64,000 bases of DNA from Martinezella multihospitum. GTDB lineage: Bacteria; Pseudomonadota; Alphaproteobacteria; Rhizobiales; Rhizobiaceae. Within the stretch, counting starts at the first letter, position 1. The number at the start of each line of letters is the position of its first letter. Below, in pieces: positions 1 to 9,212 of this stretch. A program made the translations under genes and the position numbers. The notes below the pieces were generated by a model. The model made no database searches. It was given only the letters and a program-made list of their open reading frames with translations, and was not told where the DNA came from. The DNA is taken from positions 248,001-312,000 of the forward strand of contig NZ_FMAG01000003.1 in NCBI RefSeq assembly GCF_900094585.1. The letters are read 5' to 3'.

Positions 1-664
1 CGTTGCGGGCATGCTGCCGAATGCGCGGCACGAAGTGGCGGGCAAGCAAGGAGAAGACGCCGATCCAGATCGCAATCACCAGCGCCAGCCGCCAATCCAG
101 CCCGCCGACCAGCGCGATGGTCGAGGCGGCGTAGATGATGATGAACCAGACGACCTGCAGCAGCGATACGACGAGATCGCCGGTTGCCTGCCCCGCCGAC
201 CAGACCTTGGTGACGACGCGGCCGGAGAAATCGTTCTGGAAGAACTCGACCGATTGTCTCGCCACATGCCGATAGGCCTGCCAGCGCACGAGATTGAGAA
301 AGCCCGGCACAACCACCTGCTCCTCGACCAATGCGCCGAGGCTGACGACCACGAAGCGCACGACGAGCACGACGAAGACCATGCCGAGCAGCGCCCCGCC
401 ATGGCCGGCAAGCAGCCCGCTCCACCCTTCGCCCGGTTTCACCTTGTCAAGAATATCGACGAGATGCCCGACGAACCAGAAGAGCGCCGCCTCGAGCATG
501 GCGACCGCACCGCCGAGCGCTGCCATCGCCAGGAACGGCCCCTTGGCCTGGCCGACATAGTACCAGATGAAGGCACCGAGCGACCGCGGCGGCCGAAGAT
601 CGCCGCTGCGATAGTAAGGATCAATCCACGTCTCGAACAGACGGAACACGGAACGTATGAACAT
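1..664 (-). CDS. ABC exporter half-transporter, N-terminal part (cut by window edge)
   Basis: The minus-strand frame starts at an ATG ending at 664 and runs off the left edge without a stop, giving 221 residues of the membrane domain. The protein opens with FRLFETWIDPY, matching the FxxFExxxDPF start of the two other half-exporters in this window. It continues with several hydrophobic helices and the segment VEFFQNDFSGRVVTKVWSAG, typical of the type-I ABC exporter transmembrane domain. The nucleotide-binding domain would lie outside the window. Its substrate cannot be told from the sequence. No strong ribosome site precedes the ATG, so the start is probable rather than certain. Confidence 0.85.
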   Translation of the reverse strand, partial: MFIRSVFRLFETWIDPYYRSGDLRPPRSLGAFIWYYVGQAKGPFLAMAALGGAVAMLEAALFWFVGHLVDILDKVKPGEGWSGLLAGHGGALLGMVFVVLVVRFVVVSLGALVEEQVVVPGFLNLVRWQAYRHVARQSVEFFQNDFSGRVVTKVWSAGQATGDLVVSLLQVVWFIIIYAASTIALVGGLDWRLALVIAIWIGVFSLLARHFVPRIRQHARN

Positions 665-994
665 GCCAGCGATATAGGGAATTTCGGTGCGCCCGGAAAG
701 TAAAGGCAGGCCATAGCGAAGGTTACATTTTCGTTAGAATACCGCCCCTGTGCCCGATGATTGAACGGCGGGTTCCACATAGCGACCGATCCGCAATTTC
801 ATTCAAGACCGGAGAACACGACGCCTCGATATTGCCTCAGGCCATCATCGAGAGAGACCCATGCTTGCCATCTCCCCATACACATCGACGCGACGCATCA
901 ATAACCTCCATCATTCGCCAGCAGCTGCCTCGCAACGAACGGGCCACGTGCATTCCGCTGCACACATATATCACTCTGTCGTGAGGGCGATCAT
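665..994. other. Divergent intergenic region, no gene seen
   Basis: This stretch separates the minus-strand ABC exporter from the plus-strand LysE-type gene and must carry both promoters. A 75-codon open frame lies inside it but has no ribosome site and no recognisable protein features. I see no strong hairpin or clear operator. Confidence 0.5.
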
Positions 995-1606
995 ATGAGC
1001 GTGGAGTTTCTGATAACGACCCTCATCATCGTGGCATCTCCCGGCACTGGGGCAATCTACACGCTTGCGGCGGGATTGTCGGGTGGCGTAAGGGCGAGCA
1101 TCATTGCCGCGTTCGGCTGCACGCTTGGTATCATCCCGCATCTGCTCGCTGCGATAAGCGGCCTTGCCGCACTCCTACATGCCAGCGCCGTGGCATTTCA
1201 GGCCCTCAAATGGCTGGGCGTCGCCTATCTGCTTTTCATGGCCTGGTCTATGTTTCAAGAGCGCGGTGTCCTGCGAATCGACGGTGCACCCACTGACAAG
1301 AGCACGCGGCAGGTGATTGGCGCGGCAATCCTGATCAACCTCCTCAATCCGAAACTGTCGATCTTTTTCTTTGCCTTCCTGCCCCAATTCGTGGCGCCGG
1401 ATCAGACAGATCCGATCATGCTGATGTTGAAGCTCAGCCTGGTCTTCATGGCCCTCACCTTCATCATTTTCGCAGCCTATGGCGTATTCGCGGCCTACCT
1501 GCGCCGCCATATCGTCTCAAATCCGACTGTTCAGTCGTGGATGCGCCGAAGTTTCGCGACCGCGTTCGGAGTGCTCGCCGTACAGCTTGCTCTTGCGAGC
1601 CGTTAG
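995..1606 (+). CDS. LysE/RhtB-family amino-acid exporter
   Basis: This 203-residue protein is almost entirely hydrophobic, with about six membrane segments. It begins with the family pattern FLITTLIIVASPGTGAIYTLAAGL and carries the conserved ILINLLNPKLSIFFFAFLPQF segment in the middle. These are hallmarks of LysE/RhtB exporters, which move amino acids or their derivatives out of the cell. The length is normal for the family (about 200). A GAGGG ribosome site lies just before the ATG at 995. The exact substrate is unknown. It appears monocistronic, convergent with the ABC exporter that follows. Confidence 0.9.
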   Translation: MSVEFLITTLIIVASPGTGAIYTLAAGLSGGVRASIIAAFGCTLGIIPHLLAAISGLAALLHASAVAFQALKWLGVAYLLFMAWSMFQERGVLRIDGAPTDKSTRQVIGAAILINLLNPKLSIFFFAFLPQFVAPDQTDPIMLMLKLSLVFMALTFIIFAAYGVFAAYLRRHIVSNPTVQSWMRRSFATAFGVLAVQLALASR

Positions 1607-1715
1607 CTCGCAGCATCGTCTCACAGGCTTTTTCGCTGCGTTTTAGGACTTTGGGGAATAGTCGCCGAGGAGAAACAGCAACTGGGGCGCCAGGGCGCCC
1701 CAGTTGTCCACTCCA

Positions 1716-3569
1716 TTACTGCGCCGCCGCCTCGACCTCTTCGTGGTCGGCGAGGAAGCCGCCGGACTGGCGGCTCCAGAGTTCGGCATAGATGCCGCCG
1801 TTCGCCACAAGTTCCTGATGCGTGCCCATCTCGATGATCTTGCCCTTGTCGAGAACAACGAGGCGGTCCATCTCGGTGAGCGTCGACAGCCGGTGCGCGA
1901 TGGCGATGACCGTCTTGCCGTGCATCAGCGCGAAGAGGTTTTCCTGGATCGCCGCTTCCACCTCGGAATCAAGCGCCGAGGTTGCCTCGTCGAGCACCAG
2001 GATCGGCGCGTCCTTCAGGAAGACGCGGGCGATTGCAACGCGCTGCCGCTGGCCGCCGGAGAGCTTGACGCCTCTTTCGCCGACCTGCGCATCCAACCCC
2101 GTCCGGCCCTGCATGTCGACCAGACCTTCGATGAAGTCCCAGGCATTGGCGCGTTTGGCCGCCTGGATGATTTCCTCGTCGGTTGCGTCTGGACGACCAT
2201 AGGCGATGTTGTCTCGGATGGAGCGGTGCAGCAGAGACGTATCCTGCGTCACCACGCCGATCATCGAACGCAGGCTGTCCTGCGTGACGCCTGCGATATC
2301 GTGGCCGTCGATGGTGATGCGGCCGCTCTCGAGATCGTAGAAGCGCAGCAGCAAGTTCATCAGCGTCGTCTTGCCGGCACCCGAGCGGCCGACAAGGCCT
2401 ACCTTTTCGCCCGCACGGATATCGAGGGTCAGATCCTCCATGACACCCTTCGCCTTGCCGTAATGGAAGCGAATGTGGTCGAAGCGGATCGCACCCTGCT
2501 TGGCAACGATCGACGACGCTGCCGGCTTGTCGACGATATCGTGCGGCTTCGTCATCATCTCCATGCCATCATAGACGGTGCCAATGTTTTCGAAGAGCGC
2601 CGAAACCTCCCACATCACCCACTGCGACATGCCGTTGACGCGCATGGCAAGACCGATGGCAATGGCAATCGAGCCGACGGAGATCGAACCGCTCAGCCAG
2701 AACCAGATCGACAATGCCGAGACGATGAACAGCGCCGCACAGTTGTTGAAATAGACCGAGGCGTGGAACAGCGTCACCTTGCGCATCTGCTTGTGCACGG
2801 TATCGAGGAATTCCTCCATGCCCGCTTTCGCATAGGTCTCCTCGCGGCCCGCATGCGAGAACAGCTTCACCGTTGCGATGTTGGTGTAGCTGTCGACCAC
2901 CCGGCCCGTCATCATCGAGCGGGCATCGGCCTGCTGCGCGGCAATCTTGCGCAACACCGGCACGAAGTAGGCGACGATCGCGACATAGACGCCGAGCCAG
3001 ACAAGGATCGGGATCATCAGCCGCCAGTCGGCCGCCGCAATGACGAGGATCATCGACAGGAAGTACGTGAACACGTAGACGAAGACGTCGAGGATCTTCA
3101 TGACCGTTTCGCGCACGGCAAGCGAGGTCTGCATCACCTTGGTGGCGACGCGGCCCGCAAACTCGTTGGCGAAAAAGGTCATGCTGTGGCGCAGCAGGAA
3201 GCGGTGCATCTGCCAGCGCGCGATCATCGGATAGTTGCCGAGCAACACCTGGTGCATGATGAAGCTGTCGAGGATTGCCGCAGCCGGCAAACCGATCAGC
3301 ACCATCGCCCCCATCCAGAACAGCTTGTGCCATTCCGTCTGCAGGAAGGTCGCCTTATCCGCATGTGTCAGCCAGTCGACGATGTCGCCGAGGAACTGGA
3401 ACAGCGCCACCTCGCCGATCGCGATCGACATGGTGAGGAAGCTCATGGCGATCAGCCATGGCAGAGCCGGCTTGGAATAGTGCCAGCAAAAGGCGAAGAG
3501 GCCGCGCGGCGGAGTATCCGGCACCTCGCTCGGGAATGGATTCAGTCGGCATTCAAACCAGCCAAACAT
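1716..3569 (-). CDS. ABC exporter, fused membrane and ATPase domains
   Basis: This is a 617-residue half-transporter. It begins FGWFECRLNPF, has about six membrane helices up to residue 320, and then an ATPase domain. Walker A is GRSGAGKTT (about 393-401), the signature is LSGGQ (about 503) and Walker B is ILVLDE (about 523). An ATG 33 nt further upstream is open, but the ATG at 3569 has GGAG at a good distance and matches the paralogue start, so I chose it. It is probably a homodimeric exporter of lipid, peptide or drug; the substrate is not visible. It is closely related to the protein at 23695. A tiny open frame with a strong ribosome site lies 154 nt upstream. Confidence 0.92.
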   Translation of the reverse strand: MFGWFECRLNPFPSEVPDTPPRGLFAFCWHYSKPALPWLIAMSFLTMSIAIGEVALFQFLGDIVDWLTHADKATFLQTEWHKLFWMGAMVLIGLPAAAILDSFIMHQVLLGNYPMIARWQMHRFLLRHSMTFFANEFAGRVATKVMQTSLAVRETVMKILDVFVYVFTYFLSMILVIAAADWRLMIPILVWLGVYVAIVAYFVPVLRKIAAQQADARSMMTGRVVDSYTNIATVKLFSHAGREETYAKAGMEEFLDTVHKQMRKVTLFHASVYFNNCAALFIVSALSIWFWLSGSISVGSIAIAIGLAMRVNGMSQWVMWEVSALFENIGTVYDGMEMMTKPHDIVDKPAASSIVAKQGAIRFDHIRFHYGKAKGVMEDLTLDIRAGEKVGLVGRSGAGKTTLMNLLLRFYDLESGRITIDGHDIAGVTQDSLRSMIGVVTQDTSLLHRSIRDNIAYGRPDATDEEIIQAAKRANAWDFIEGLVDMQGRTGLDAQVGERGVKLSGGQRQRVAIARVFLKDAPILVLDEATSALDSEVEAAIQENLFALMHGKTVIAIAHRLSTLTEMDRLVVLDKGKIIEMGTHQELVANGGIYAELWSRQSGGFLADHEEVEAAAQ

Positions 3570-3723
3570 TGAAATGCTCCAAAGACTCGACCCTTCGACC
3601 ACCCACTGCGCCTAAAGGTCGCAGAACTATATGGTGGTCGGGCGGTAAAACGACGAGGCCATGCCGGCCGCGCGATGATTTAAAAGAAGGGGGGTACTTG
3701 CGAATACGCGCCTTACAGCGCTC

Positions 3724-3780
3724 TCAGTTCATCCGTGGCTTCACGGCACAGAGGCGCATCATTACAAACGAGTTATCCAT
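3724..3780 (-). CDS. Possible 18-codon leader peptide upstream of ABC exporter
   Basis: The frame encodes MDNSFVMMRLCAVKPRMN and is preceded by AAGGAGG five nt before its ATG, a better ribosome site than that of the exporter itself. On the same strand about 100 nt downstream (3693-3683) the transcript reads CCCCCTTCTTT. This can pair over 10 of 11 positions with the AAAGAAGGAGG of the leader ribosome site (3796-3786). Such pairing could couple leader translation to the exporter gene starting at 3569. There is no homology evidence. The ribosome site and complementary segment are seen; the regulatory role is inferred. Confidence 0.4.
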   Translation of the reverse strand: MDNSFVMMRLCAVKPRMN

Positions 3781-3965
3781 CTGCGCCTCCTTCTTTCGCA
3801 AGTTGTAGAGCGCCCGTCTTTTAGCGCGACTTTTCCTGTTTGAAAAGCGAAATATGCCTGAAAAATGGGCTAAATCCTTCAATTCTCTTTATGGGAGACA
3901 TCACAGAAATGAAGGGCTGGCGAAAAATCTGAGACAAATCCAGGCGATTTCGCTAGTTGCAGCAT

Positions 3966-4463
3966 ATGACAAAACTGCGCATCGCCCTTTACCAACCCGA
4001 CATTCCCGGCAACACCGGCACGATCCTGCGGCTCGCCGCCTGCCTCGGCCTCGGCGTCGACATCATCGAGCCGGCCGGCTTCGACATATCCGACCGTAAC
4101 CTGAAGCGCGCCGGCATGGATTATCTTGCCGCCGTCACCCTGACGAGGCACGTCAATTGGGAGCGCTTCGAGGCATGGAGACAGGAAAGCGGTCGTCGGC
4201 TGGTCCTCGCCTCGACGAAAGCGGCGCGGCGCTATACGGATTTTGCTTACCGCGACGACGATATTCTCCTCTTTGGCCGCGAAAGCGCTGGCGTGCCGGA
4301 GCATGTGCACGACAAGGCCGATGGCCGCATCCTGATCCCCATGGTCGACGGCCAGCGCTCCATCAATGTCGCGATGTCCGCCGCCATGATTTCAGGTGAA
4401 GCGCTGCGGCAAACACAATGGCCGGCGCCCTCGACACCGAGCCTGAATGTCACACCCGAATAG
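3966..4463 (+). CDS. trmL: tRNA (cytidine/uridine-34 2'-O)-methyltransferase
   Basis: This 165-residue protein belongs to the SpoU/TrmD SPOUT family. It starts LRIALYQPDIPGNTGTILRLAACLG (motif 1). It then has LLFGRESAGVPEHVHDKADG (motif 2) and IPMVDGQRSINVAMSAAMISGEALRQ (motif 3), which form the knotted S-adenosylmethionine site. The short length without an RNA-binding extension is typical of TrmL, which methylates the wobble ribose of certain leucine tRNAs. The ATG at 3966 gives the natural start; a TTG nine nt upstream is also open. No strong ribosome site is visible. Confidence 0.92.
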   Translation: MTKLRIALYQPDIPGNTGTILRLAACLGLGVDIIEPAGFDISDRNLKRAGMDYLAAVTLTRHVNWERFEAWRQESGRRLVLASTKAARRYTDFAYRDDDILLFGRESAGVPEHVHDKADGRILIPMVDGQRSINVAMSAAMISGEALRQTQWPAPSTPSLNVTPE

Positions 4464-4541
4464 GCGTTGGCACGCCGAATAAAGTGTGAGAAGCTTCGCT
4501 TTGGAATGCTCTAACTCAGGCAACCTTGGCGAGGTGACCCC

Positions 4542-5693
4542 ATGTTCCAGACGGCATTCACGCTTTCCCTTACGCAGTTCGCACGCAGCCTGAGCCTCCC
4601 CGAACGGCTCCAGCGCTCCCCCGCCCGCAATCTCGCTCTCGAGGGCCTCCGCCAGCGCAATCTCGCGCTCGATGCGCTGTTTTACGACGTCACGGTCATC
4701 GCGCCCGAGGAAGCCTTCTACCTCAGCGACTCGCTGGCAGCCGAGGGTGCGATCATCCTCGTTCCTCCAAGCGGACTTGGAGCACTCACCCTTTGCGAAA
4801 CAATCGATGAATTCGTCCTGCGCGGCGGCGACCATGCCCGGGCGCTTGCGGTCGCAGGCATCGGCGGTTCCGCGCTCGGAGCAGCTGCTTTCGCCCGCAA
4901 CGTGGCCGATGCGATCGATGCGCCGGTCGCGGTCGTCGTCTCCGGCTACGGCATAGCCGATGTCATCACCGAAGCCTTGGGTGGATTGTTCTTCTTTGGC
5001 CACCTGCGAGGCTTGCGGCCATTTCTGGAAAGCCTGGACGACCTTGCCGGCCGCCCCAAGGTCGGAGCACAGGCTGAGACGGCGGCGGCTCGCACCAGTC
5101 TCGACACGAGAACCGTGCAGGCGCTCCTGGCCGACCCCCGCCTCTCCTTCCGTCTACTGACCGGCCACTCCAAGGGAAACCTCGTGCTGTCAGCCGCACT
5201 GCATAATCTCTGGAAGCAGGATGAAGGGCTGGTCACTGAACTGGCGCGGCATGCAAAGATCGTGACGATCAGCACGCGCATCGCCATGCCGCCCGTTTTC
5301 ACGGATGTCGTCGACGTCATGGGGGAATGGGACTGGTTCGGTGAAATCAACTCCCGAGCATTCATTCACGCCGATCGGCGCGTTGCGCATGCATGGCATC
5401 ATACGAACACTGATTTGGGCGGCCACCTGCCGGTGACCATCACGCTGATGGACATCCTGGCGGCATCGCCAATCGCCGAAGATCAGAAGGTGGAAAAGCG
5501 CAAAGCTGCAGCGTTTAGCACCGCGACCGCGCCGACAAGCACGGAAACAAAGCCTCCGTCACCAACGGCGCCAGGCGAAAACACCGCGACGATCGAGATG
5601 GTGAAAAAGGCTTTCTCGAAAGCACCCAAGTCCGGAGTCCAGCCGCCGGCGGCCGGCCCGTCTGATGATGGACAATCACCTAAGCCACATTGA
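4542..5693 (+). CDS. Unknown protein with alpha/beta-hydrolase-like nucleophile motif
   Basis: I do not recognise this 383-residue protein by name. Residues 204-213 read RLLTGHSKGN, a GxSxG nucleophile elbow with Ser210, followed by a helix. Upstream is an alternation of hydrophobic strands, including VAVVVSGYGIADVI. Together these suggest an alpha/beta-hydrolase or lipase-like fold. The last 90 residues are low complexity and rich in Thr, Pro, Ala and Lys, probably disordered. There is no signal peptide. It sits 78 nt after trmL on the same strand and may share its transcript. The enzymatic role is inferred only from the motif. Confidence 0.75.
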   Translation: MFQTAFTLSLTQFARSLSLPERLQRSPARNLALEGLRQRNLALDALFYDVTVIAPEEAFYLSDSLAAEGAIILVPPSGLGALTLCETIDEFVLRGGDHARALAVAGIGGSALGAAAFARNVADAIDAPVAVVVSGYGIADVITEALGGLFFFGHLRGLRPFLESLDDLAGRPKVGAQAETAAARTSLDTRTVQALLADPRLSFRLLTGHSKGNLVLSAALHNLWKQDEGLVTELARHAKIVTISTRIAMPPVFTDVVDVMGEWDWFGEINSRAFIHADRRVAHAWHHTNTDLGGHLPVTITLMDILAASPIAEDQKVEKRKAAAFSTATAPTSTETKPPSPTAPGENTATIEMVKKAFSKAPKSGVQPPAAGPSDDGQSPKPH

Positions 5694-5718
5694 GTTGAGG
5701 CCATAGACCAACACCGCC

Positions 5719-5738
5719 GCGCGCACGCAGGTGCGCGC
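5719..5738. repeat. GC hairpin between convergent genes
   Basis: An 8-bp perfect stem (GCGCGCAC / GTGCGCGC) with a four-base loop lies between the convergent genes ending at 5693 and 5783. There is no T-run on either strand, so it is at best a weak terminator. Confidence 0.35.
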
Positions 5739-5782
5739 CCCAGCTCTACAACCCGTCGACACAGGCAGCTACGTCGTTCAGT

Positions 5783-6040
5783 TCAGTCCGCCGATGGCAA
5801 GCGCCGCATGGTGAATTCGATGCGATCGCCGTCGACCTGACGCCAGCTTTCGACTTCGGTCCAATAGGCAGCTTTGGGGAATTCGTTGAACCATTCACGC
5901 GCCTTTTCACGCGCTTCGGGGCGACTGAGACAAAAGGTCTCGCGAACGAATTCGCTCTTCCCACCGGTCGGATGTTCCTGCCGGTAACGGAATATTCTGT
6001 TTCTCAACCCATCCAGGGGCGGCGGTCCGGGTATCCTCAT
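5783..6040 (-). CDS. Small conserved hypothetical protein (85 aa)
   Basis: The protein starts MRIPGPPPLDGLRNRIFRY and is rich in charged and aromatic residues, with no membrane segment or known domain that I recognise. The same frame stays open far upstream, antisense to hemF. The ATG at 6040, preceded by GAGG, gives a coherent protein and lies outside hemF, so the longer version is rejected. It is divergent from hemF with about 170 bp between them. Function unknown. Confidence 0.7.
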   Translation of the reverse strand: MRIPGPPPLDGLRNRIFRYRQEHPTGGKSEFVRETFCLSRPEAREKAREWFNEFPKAAYWTEVESWRQVDGDRIEFTMRRLPSAD

Positions 6041-6214
6041 GATAAAACCTCGCCTTTGAGAGAGGGAACATAATACCGCATTGTGAAATTTGCGAGTCGA
6101 TTCTCCTGCGACGTTGCTGCACTGGCTGCGCCGTAATCTTGCTGATATTCGAAACCACGATACATACAGTGCGAATCGCGGGCCGCCGGCTGCTCGCACC
6201 GTCGGAGAGCATGA

Positions 6215-7126
6215 ATGGAACGACCCAATCTTCCCAAGGGATTGCCCGAGGATATTGAAGAAAAGAAAGAGGCAGCACGACACTGGTTCGAAGGCCTGCG
6301 CGATACGATCTGCGCGGAATTCGAACAGCTTGAGAACGAGCTGACCGGCCCCCTTTCCGACCAGGAACCAGGCCGCTTTGTCGCCAAGGACTGGCAGAGG
6401 GAGAAGGGTCAGGGCGGCGGCGGCCGCATGTCGATGATGGAGGGCCGCGTCTTCGAGAAGGTCGGCGTCCACACGTCGACGGTCTATGGCGAATTCTCTC
6501 CCGATTTCCGCAGCCAGATCCCTGGCGCCGAGGAAGATCCACGCTTCTGGGCCTCGGGACTGTCGCTGATTGCCCATCCCGTCAATCCGAACGTGCCGAC
6601 CGTGCATATGAACACGCGCATGGTGGTGACGACGAGCCACTGGTTCGGGGGCGGCGCCGACCTGACGCCGGTGCTCGATCGCCGCCGCACCCAGGAAGAT
6701 CCCGACAGCGCCCTCTTCCACCGCGCCATGCAGATCGTCTGCGACCGCCATGCCGTCGCCGACTATCAGCGCTACAAGAGCTGGTGCGACGAATATTTCT
6801 TCCTGAAGCACCGCAACGAGCCGCGCGGCATCGGCGGCATCTTCTTCGACTGGCTGCATTCGACCGAAGAAGCCGGCGGCTGGAATGCCGATTTCGCCTT
6901 CACGCGCGATGTCGGCCGTGCCTTCGCGATGGTCTACCCGCGCATCGTCCGTTCCAATTTCAACGAGACATGGACGGAAGAGGATCGCGACGAGCAATTA
7001 ATTCGCCGCGGACGATATGTGGAGTTCAATTTGCTCTACGATAGGGGTACAATATTCGGACTGAAAACAGGCGGCAATGTCGAGTCCATCCTATCATCCC
7101 TGCCGCCGGTGGTGCGTTGGCCCTAA
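6215..7126 (+). CDS. hemF: Oxygen-dependent coproporphyrinogen III oxidase
   Basis: This 303-residue protein oxidatively decarboxylates coproporphyrinogen III to protoporphyrinogen IX in heme synthesis, using O2. The family signatures are plain: [20 protein letters not shown] near the start, then [12 protein letters not shown] and [12 protein letters not shown] in the middle. Near the C-terminus is [23 protein letters not shown], followed by ESILSSLPP. Length is normal (about 300). It acts in the cytosol as a homodimer. No FNR-type box was seen in the 170-bp divergent region upstream. An independent oxygen-free enzyme (HemN) is not in this window. Confidence 0.97.
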   Translation: MERPNLPKGLPEDIEEKKEAARHWFEGLRDTICAEFEQLENELTGPLSDQEPGRFVAKDWQREKGQGGGGRMSMMEGRVFEKVGVHTSTVYGEFSPDFRSQIPGAEEDPRFWASGLSLIAHPVNPNVPTVHMNTRMVVTTSHWFGGGADLTPVLDRRRTQEDPDSALFHRAMQIVCDRHAVADYQRYKSWCDEYFFLKHRNEPRGIGGIFFDWLHSTEEAGGWNADFAFTRDVGRAFAMVYPRIVRSNFNETWTEEDRDEQLIRRGRYVEFNLLYDRGTIFGLKTGGNVESILSSLPPVVRWP

Positions 7127-7318
7127 AGCATGTCACGCACATGTGGCGGCATCTTGAGACAATGGCATGCGAAAAGCCGGGAATTCAAAGCGCAGTCAGC
7201 GGATATGAAAACGCGATGCGCTTAGAGCGTTCAACTTTAAATGATCGGACAGTGCCCTGAAATAGGCGGGAGGAGTGCCTAAGTGACCTAATGCTCGTTT
7301 CAATCGGAGGAGGTTGTA

Positions 7319-7597
7319 ATGGCAGCAGAGAAACAAGTCACGGAAGCTTCGAAAGAACAGAAACTTTCGCGCACAGTCGATAGTCCGGAGTTCATCATTC
7401 GACTGGCCGAGGATATGCGGACCCGCAGCGGGTCCGATCTGCCGCTTTCCTGCTTTGTGGAGCAGGTGAGAATGCAATTGGCAGGCAAATCACCGAGCGA
7501 TATCGCCCGCTTCGCAGCCGATCGCTCGGCCAAACAAATGCCTATCACCCGATATCAATCGTCGGATTGCTTCAAATCCTGGGCAATGCCGGATTGA
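7319..7597 (+). CDS. Small hypothetical protein (92 aa)
   Basis: An excellent GGAGGAGG ribosome site six nt before the ATG makes translation very likely. The protein is hydrophilic, with no signal or membrane segment. Its central stretch SPEFIIRLAEDMRTRSGSDL is probably helical. I recognise no domain. It stands alone between hemF and a DUF1059 gene. Confidence 0.7.
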   Translation: MAAEKQVTEASKEQKLSRTVDSPEFIIRLAEDMRTRSGSDLPLSCFVEQVRMQLAGKSPSDIARFAADRSAKQMPITRYQSSDCFKSWAMPD

Positions 7598-7727
7598 TGT
7601 CCGGAAGACCGCCGCCGGCAGGCGAGAGACTTGCCGGATGGCAGAAACCTTTTCTCGTTCGTTGCGTTTAGACCTTCATGCCCTTGCATGAAGGGACGGG
7701 AAATTAGTGAGAAATGAGGAGGAAGAT

Positions 7728-7913
7728 ATGCGACTGTTCGAATGTGGTACGCTCGTGCCCGGTTGCGCCTGGCATACTCGCGCCAAGGATGACGCCGAGG
7801 TGGTTCGCCGCGCCGTCGAGCACATGCGCGAAGCGCATGGCGAAACCATCATCCGCGAAAACATGGTCGACAATATCAAGGCACGGATTCGCGACGAGGC
7901 CAACGCAGCCTGA
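7728..7913 (+). CDS. DUF1059 family small protein
   Basis: This 61-residue protein starts MRLFECGTLVPGCAWHTRAKDDAEVV and ends in a helical half with HMREAHGE. It is typical of the DUF1059 family, whose role is unknown. The ATG at 7728 has GAGGAGG at ideal spacing, so I prefer it over an in-frame start 21 nt upstream. The Cys and His residues (C6, C13, H16, H34, H38) could bind a metal, but this is only inference. A hairpin terminator begins at its last codons. Confidence 0.8.
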   Translation: MRLFECGTLVPGCAWHTRAKDDAEVVRRAVEHMREAHGETIIRENMVDNIKARIRDEANAA

Positions 7914-7947
7914 TTGGCGGGCCGGCCAGTCAGTCCCGCCAATCAGG
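7909..7947. terminator. Perfect 13-bp inverted repeat between convergent genes
   Basis: CCTGATTGGCGGG at 7909-7921 pairs perfectly with 7935-7947. It lies between the DUF1059 gene (plus) and the CCA enzyme (minus). There is no long T-run, but placement and strength suggest a shared terminator. Confidence 0.6.
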
Positions 7948-7955
7948 CCTCATTA

Positions 7956-9212
7956 TCAGCCATTGGCCAAATCCTTGAGTCGGGCGAGAAGGCTCGCCCG
8001 GTTCATCGCAAAATTCCCGTCGAGCCATTCCTGCTCGAGTTTGCCAAGAAGCTCGCCCACGCGCGGTCCTGCATCAACGCCCGCGGCAAGCGCATCTGCG
8101 CCATTGAGCGGAAAAGCCGGCTTCTTCCATTTTGCCATCCGTTCCAGCAATCTCCCGAGCCGCGCGACCCGCGCCATCTCCTCGAAATCGCCCTCCGCCT
8201 TGCTCCGGGCAACGGCTAGCGCCAGCTTCAGGCGAACCGCGACGCCGGTCGGATCATGGCGATAAAGCAGGCGATCGAAGGCCGCTTCCGAAATATCGTC
8301 CTTGACGATGGGCGCATTCGCCCAGACCTGAAGATAAGCGCCCTCGGCCTTCGAGAGGCGCAGCCGCCCGGCAAGCTTGGCAAGCCTTGCCGCATCGGGC
8401 GGCACGATGGCCGCAAGACGAAGTAGAGGTTCCGCCGGCCAACCGAGAGCCTGTTCGGCGGCGATCAGCCCCGGAATGGCGTCGATCCCCCATTTCTCGG
8501 TTTCCGGCAGCACTTCGGTCAAAATACCGATCTGGCGCATCCAGAGCAGCGCCCTGCCCGGGTCCGGAGCCGCCAGCAGCTTCTTCATCTCGGACCAGAC
8601 ACGCTCGGCCGAGAGCATTGATATCTTCGATTTTGCGGCGGCGCAGGCGCGCAAGCCATCGGCATCGGGACGACCGCTGCCATAATAGGCGAAGAAGCGG
8701 AAGAAACGCAGGATGCGCAAGTGATCCTCGGCAATCCGCGTCGCCGCATCACCGATGAAGCGAATGTTGCGGCGTTCCAGATCGGCAAGCCCGCCGACGA
8801 GATCCACGACCTCACCATCGGCGGATGCATAGAGCGCATTGATCGTCAGGTCGCGCCGCTCGGCATCCGCCAGCCAATCCCGGCTGAAGGCGACCACGGC
8901 ACGGCGCCCGTCCGTTTCAACATCGCGCCGCAAGGTGGTGATTTCGAACGGCTTTCCATCGATAACCAGGGTGACGGTGCCATGTGCGATACCGGTCGGC
9001 ACCGCCTTGATTCCCGCCACCTCAGCTCTTTCCACAACCGTTTCCGGCAAAAGAGTGGTCGCGATATCGATATCGGCGACGGGCAGCCCCATCAGGCTGT
9101 TGCGCACGGCGCCGCCGACCACGCGTCCCTCGCCGCCATCGGCATCGAGCAGCGCCAGCACCCGCTGCAATGCATCATCGCGAAACCAGGCCTCACCGGC
9201 AACGGATGTCAT
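7956..9212 (-). CDS. cca: CCA-adding tRNA nucleotidyltransferase
   Basis: This 418-residue class-II nucleotidyltransferase has the GG motif at residues 33-34 and the metal-binding DxD pair D47/D49 in VVGGAVRNSLMGLPVADIDIA. RDLTINALYA and the RILRFFRFFAYYG helix follow, as in bacterial CCA-adding or poly(A) polymerase enzymes. It would complete or repair tRNA 3' ends. Its start overlaps the stop of the Nudix gene by ATGA, so the two are translationally coupled in the DUF1285-Nudix-cca operon, a common rhizobial arrangement. Confidence 0.92.
   Translation of the reverse strand: MTSVAGEAWFRDDALQRVLALLDADGGEGRVVGGAVRNSLMGLPVADIDIATTLLPETVVERAEVAGIKAVPTGIAHGTVTLVIDGKPFEITTLRRDVETDGRRAVVAFSRDWLADAERRDLTINALYASADGEVVDLVGGLADLERRNIRFIGDAATRIAEDHLRILRFFRFFAYYGSGRPDADGLRACAAAKSKISMLSAERVWSEMKKLLAAPDPGRALLWMRQIGILTEVLPETEKWGIDAIPGLIAAEQALGWPAEPLLRLAAIVPPDAARLAKLAGRLRLSKAEGAYLQVWANAPIVKDDISEAAFDRLLYRHDPTGVAVRLKLALAVARSKAEGDFEEMARVARLGRLLERMAKWKKPAFPLNGADALAAGVDAGPRVGELLGKLEQEWLDGNFAMNRASLLARLKDLANG

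Noticed and set aside
757..984. 75-codon frame before the LysE-type gene
   Set aside because: No ribosome site and no recognisable content.
1704..3572. Plus-strand open frame of 622 codons
   Set aside because: It is fully antisense to the ABC exporter, has His/Asp/Arg-rich non-protein-like composition and no ribosome site; an effect of high GC.
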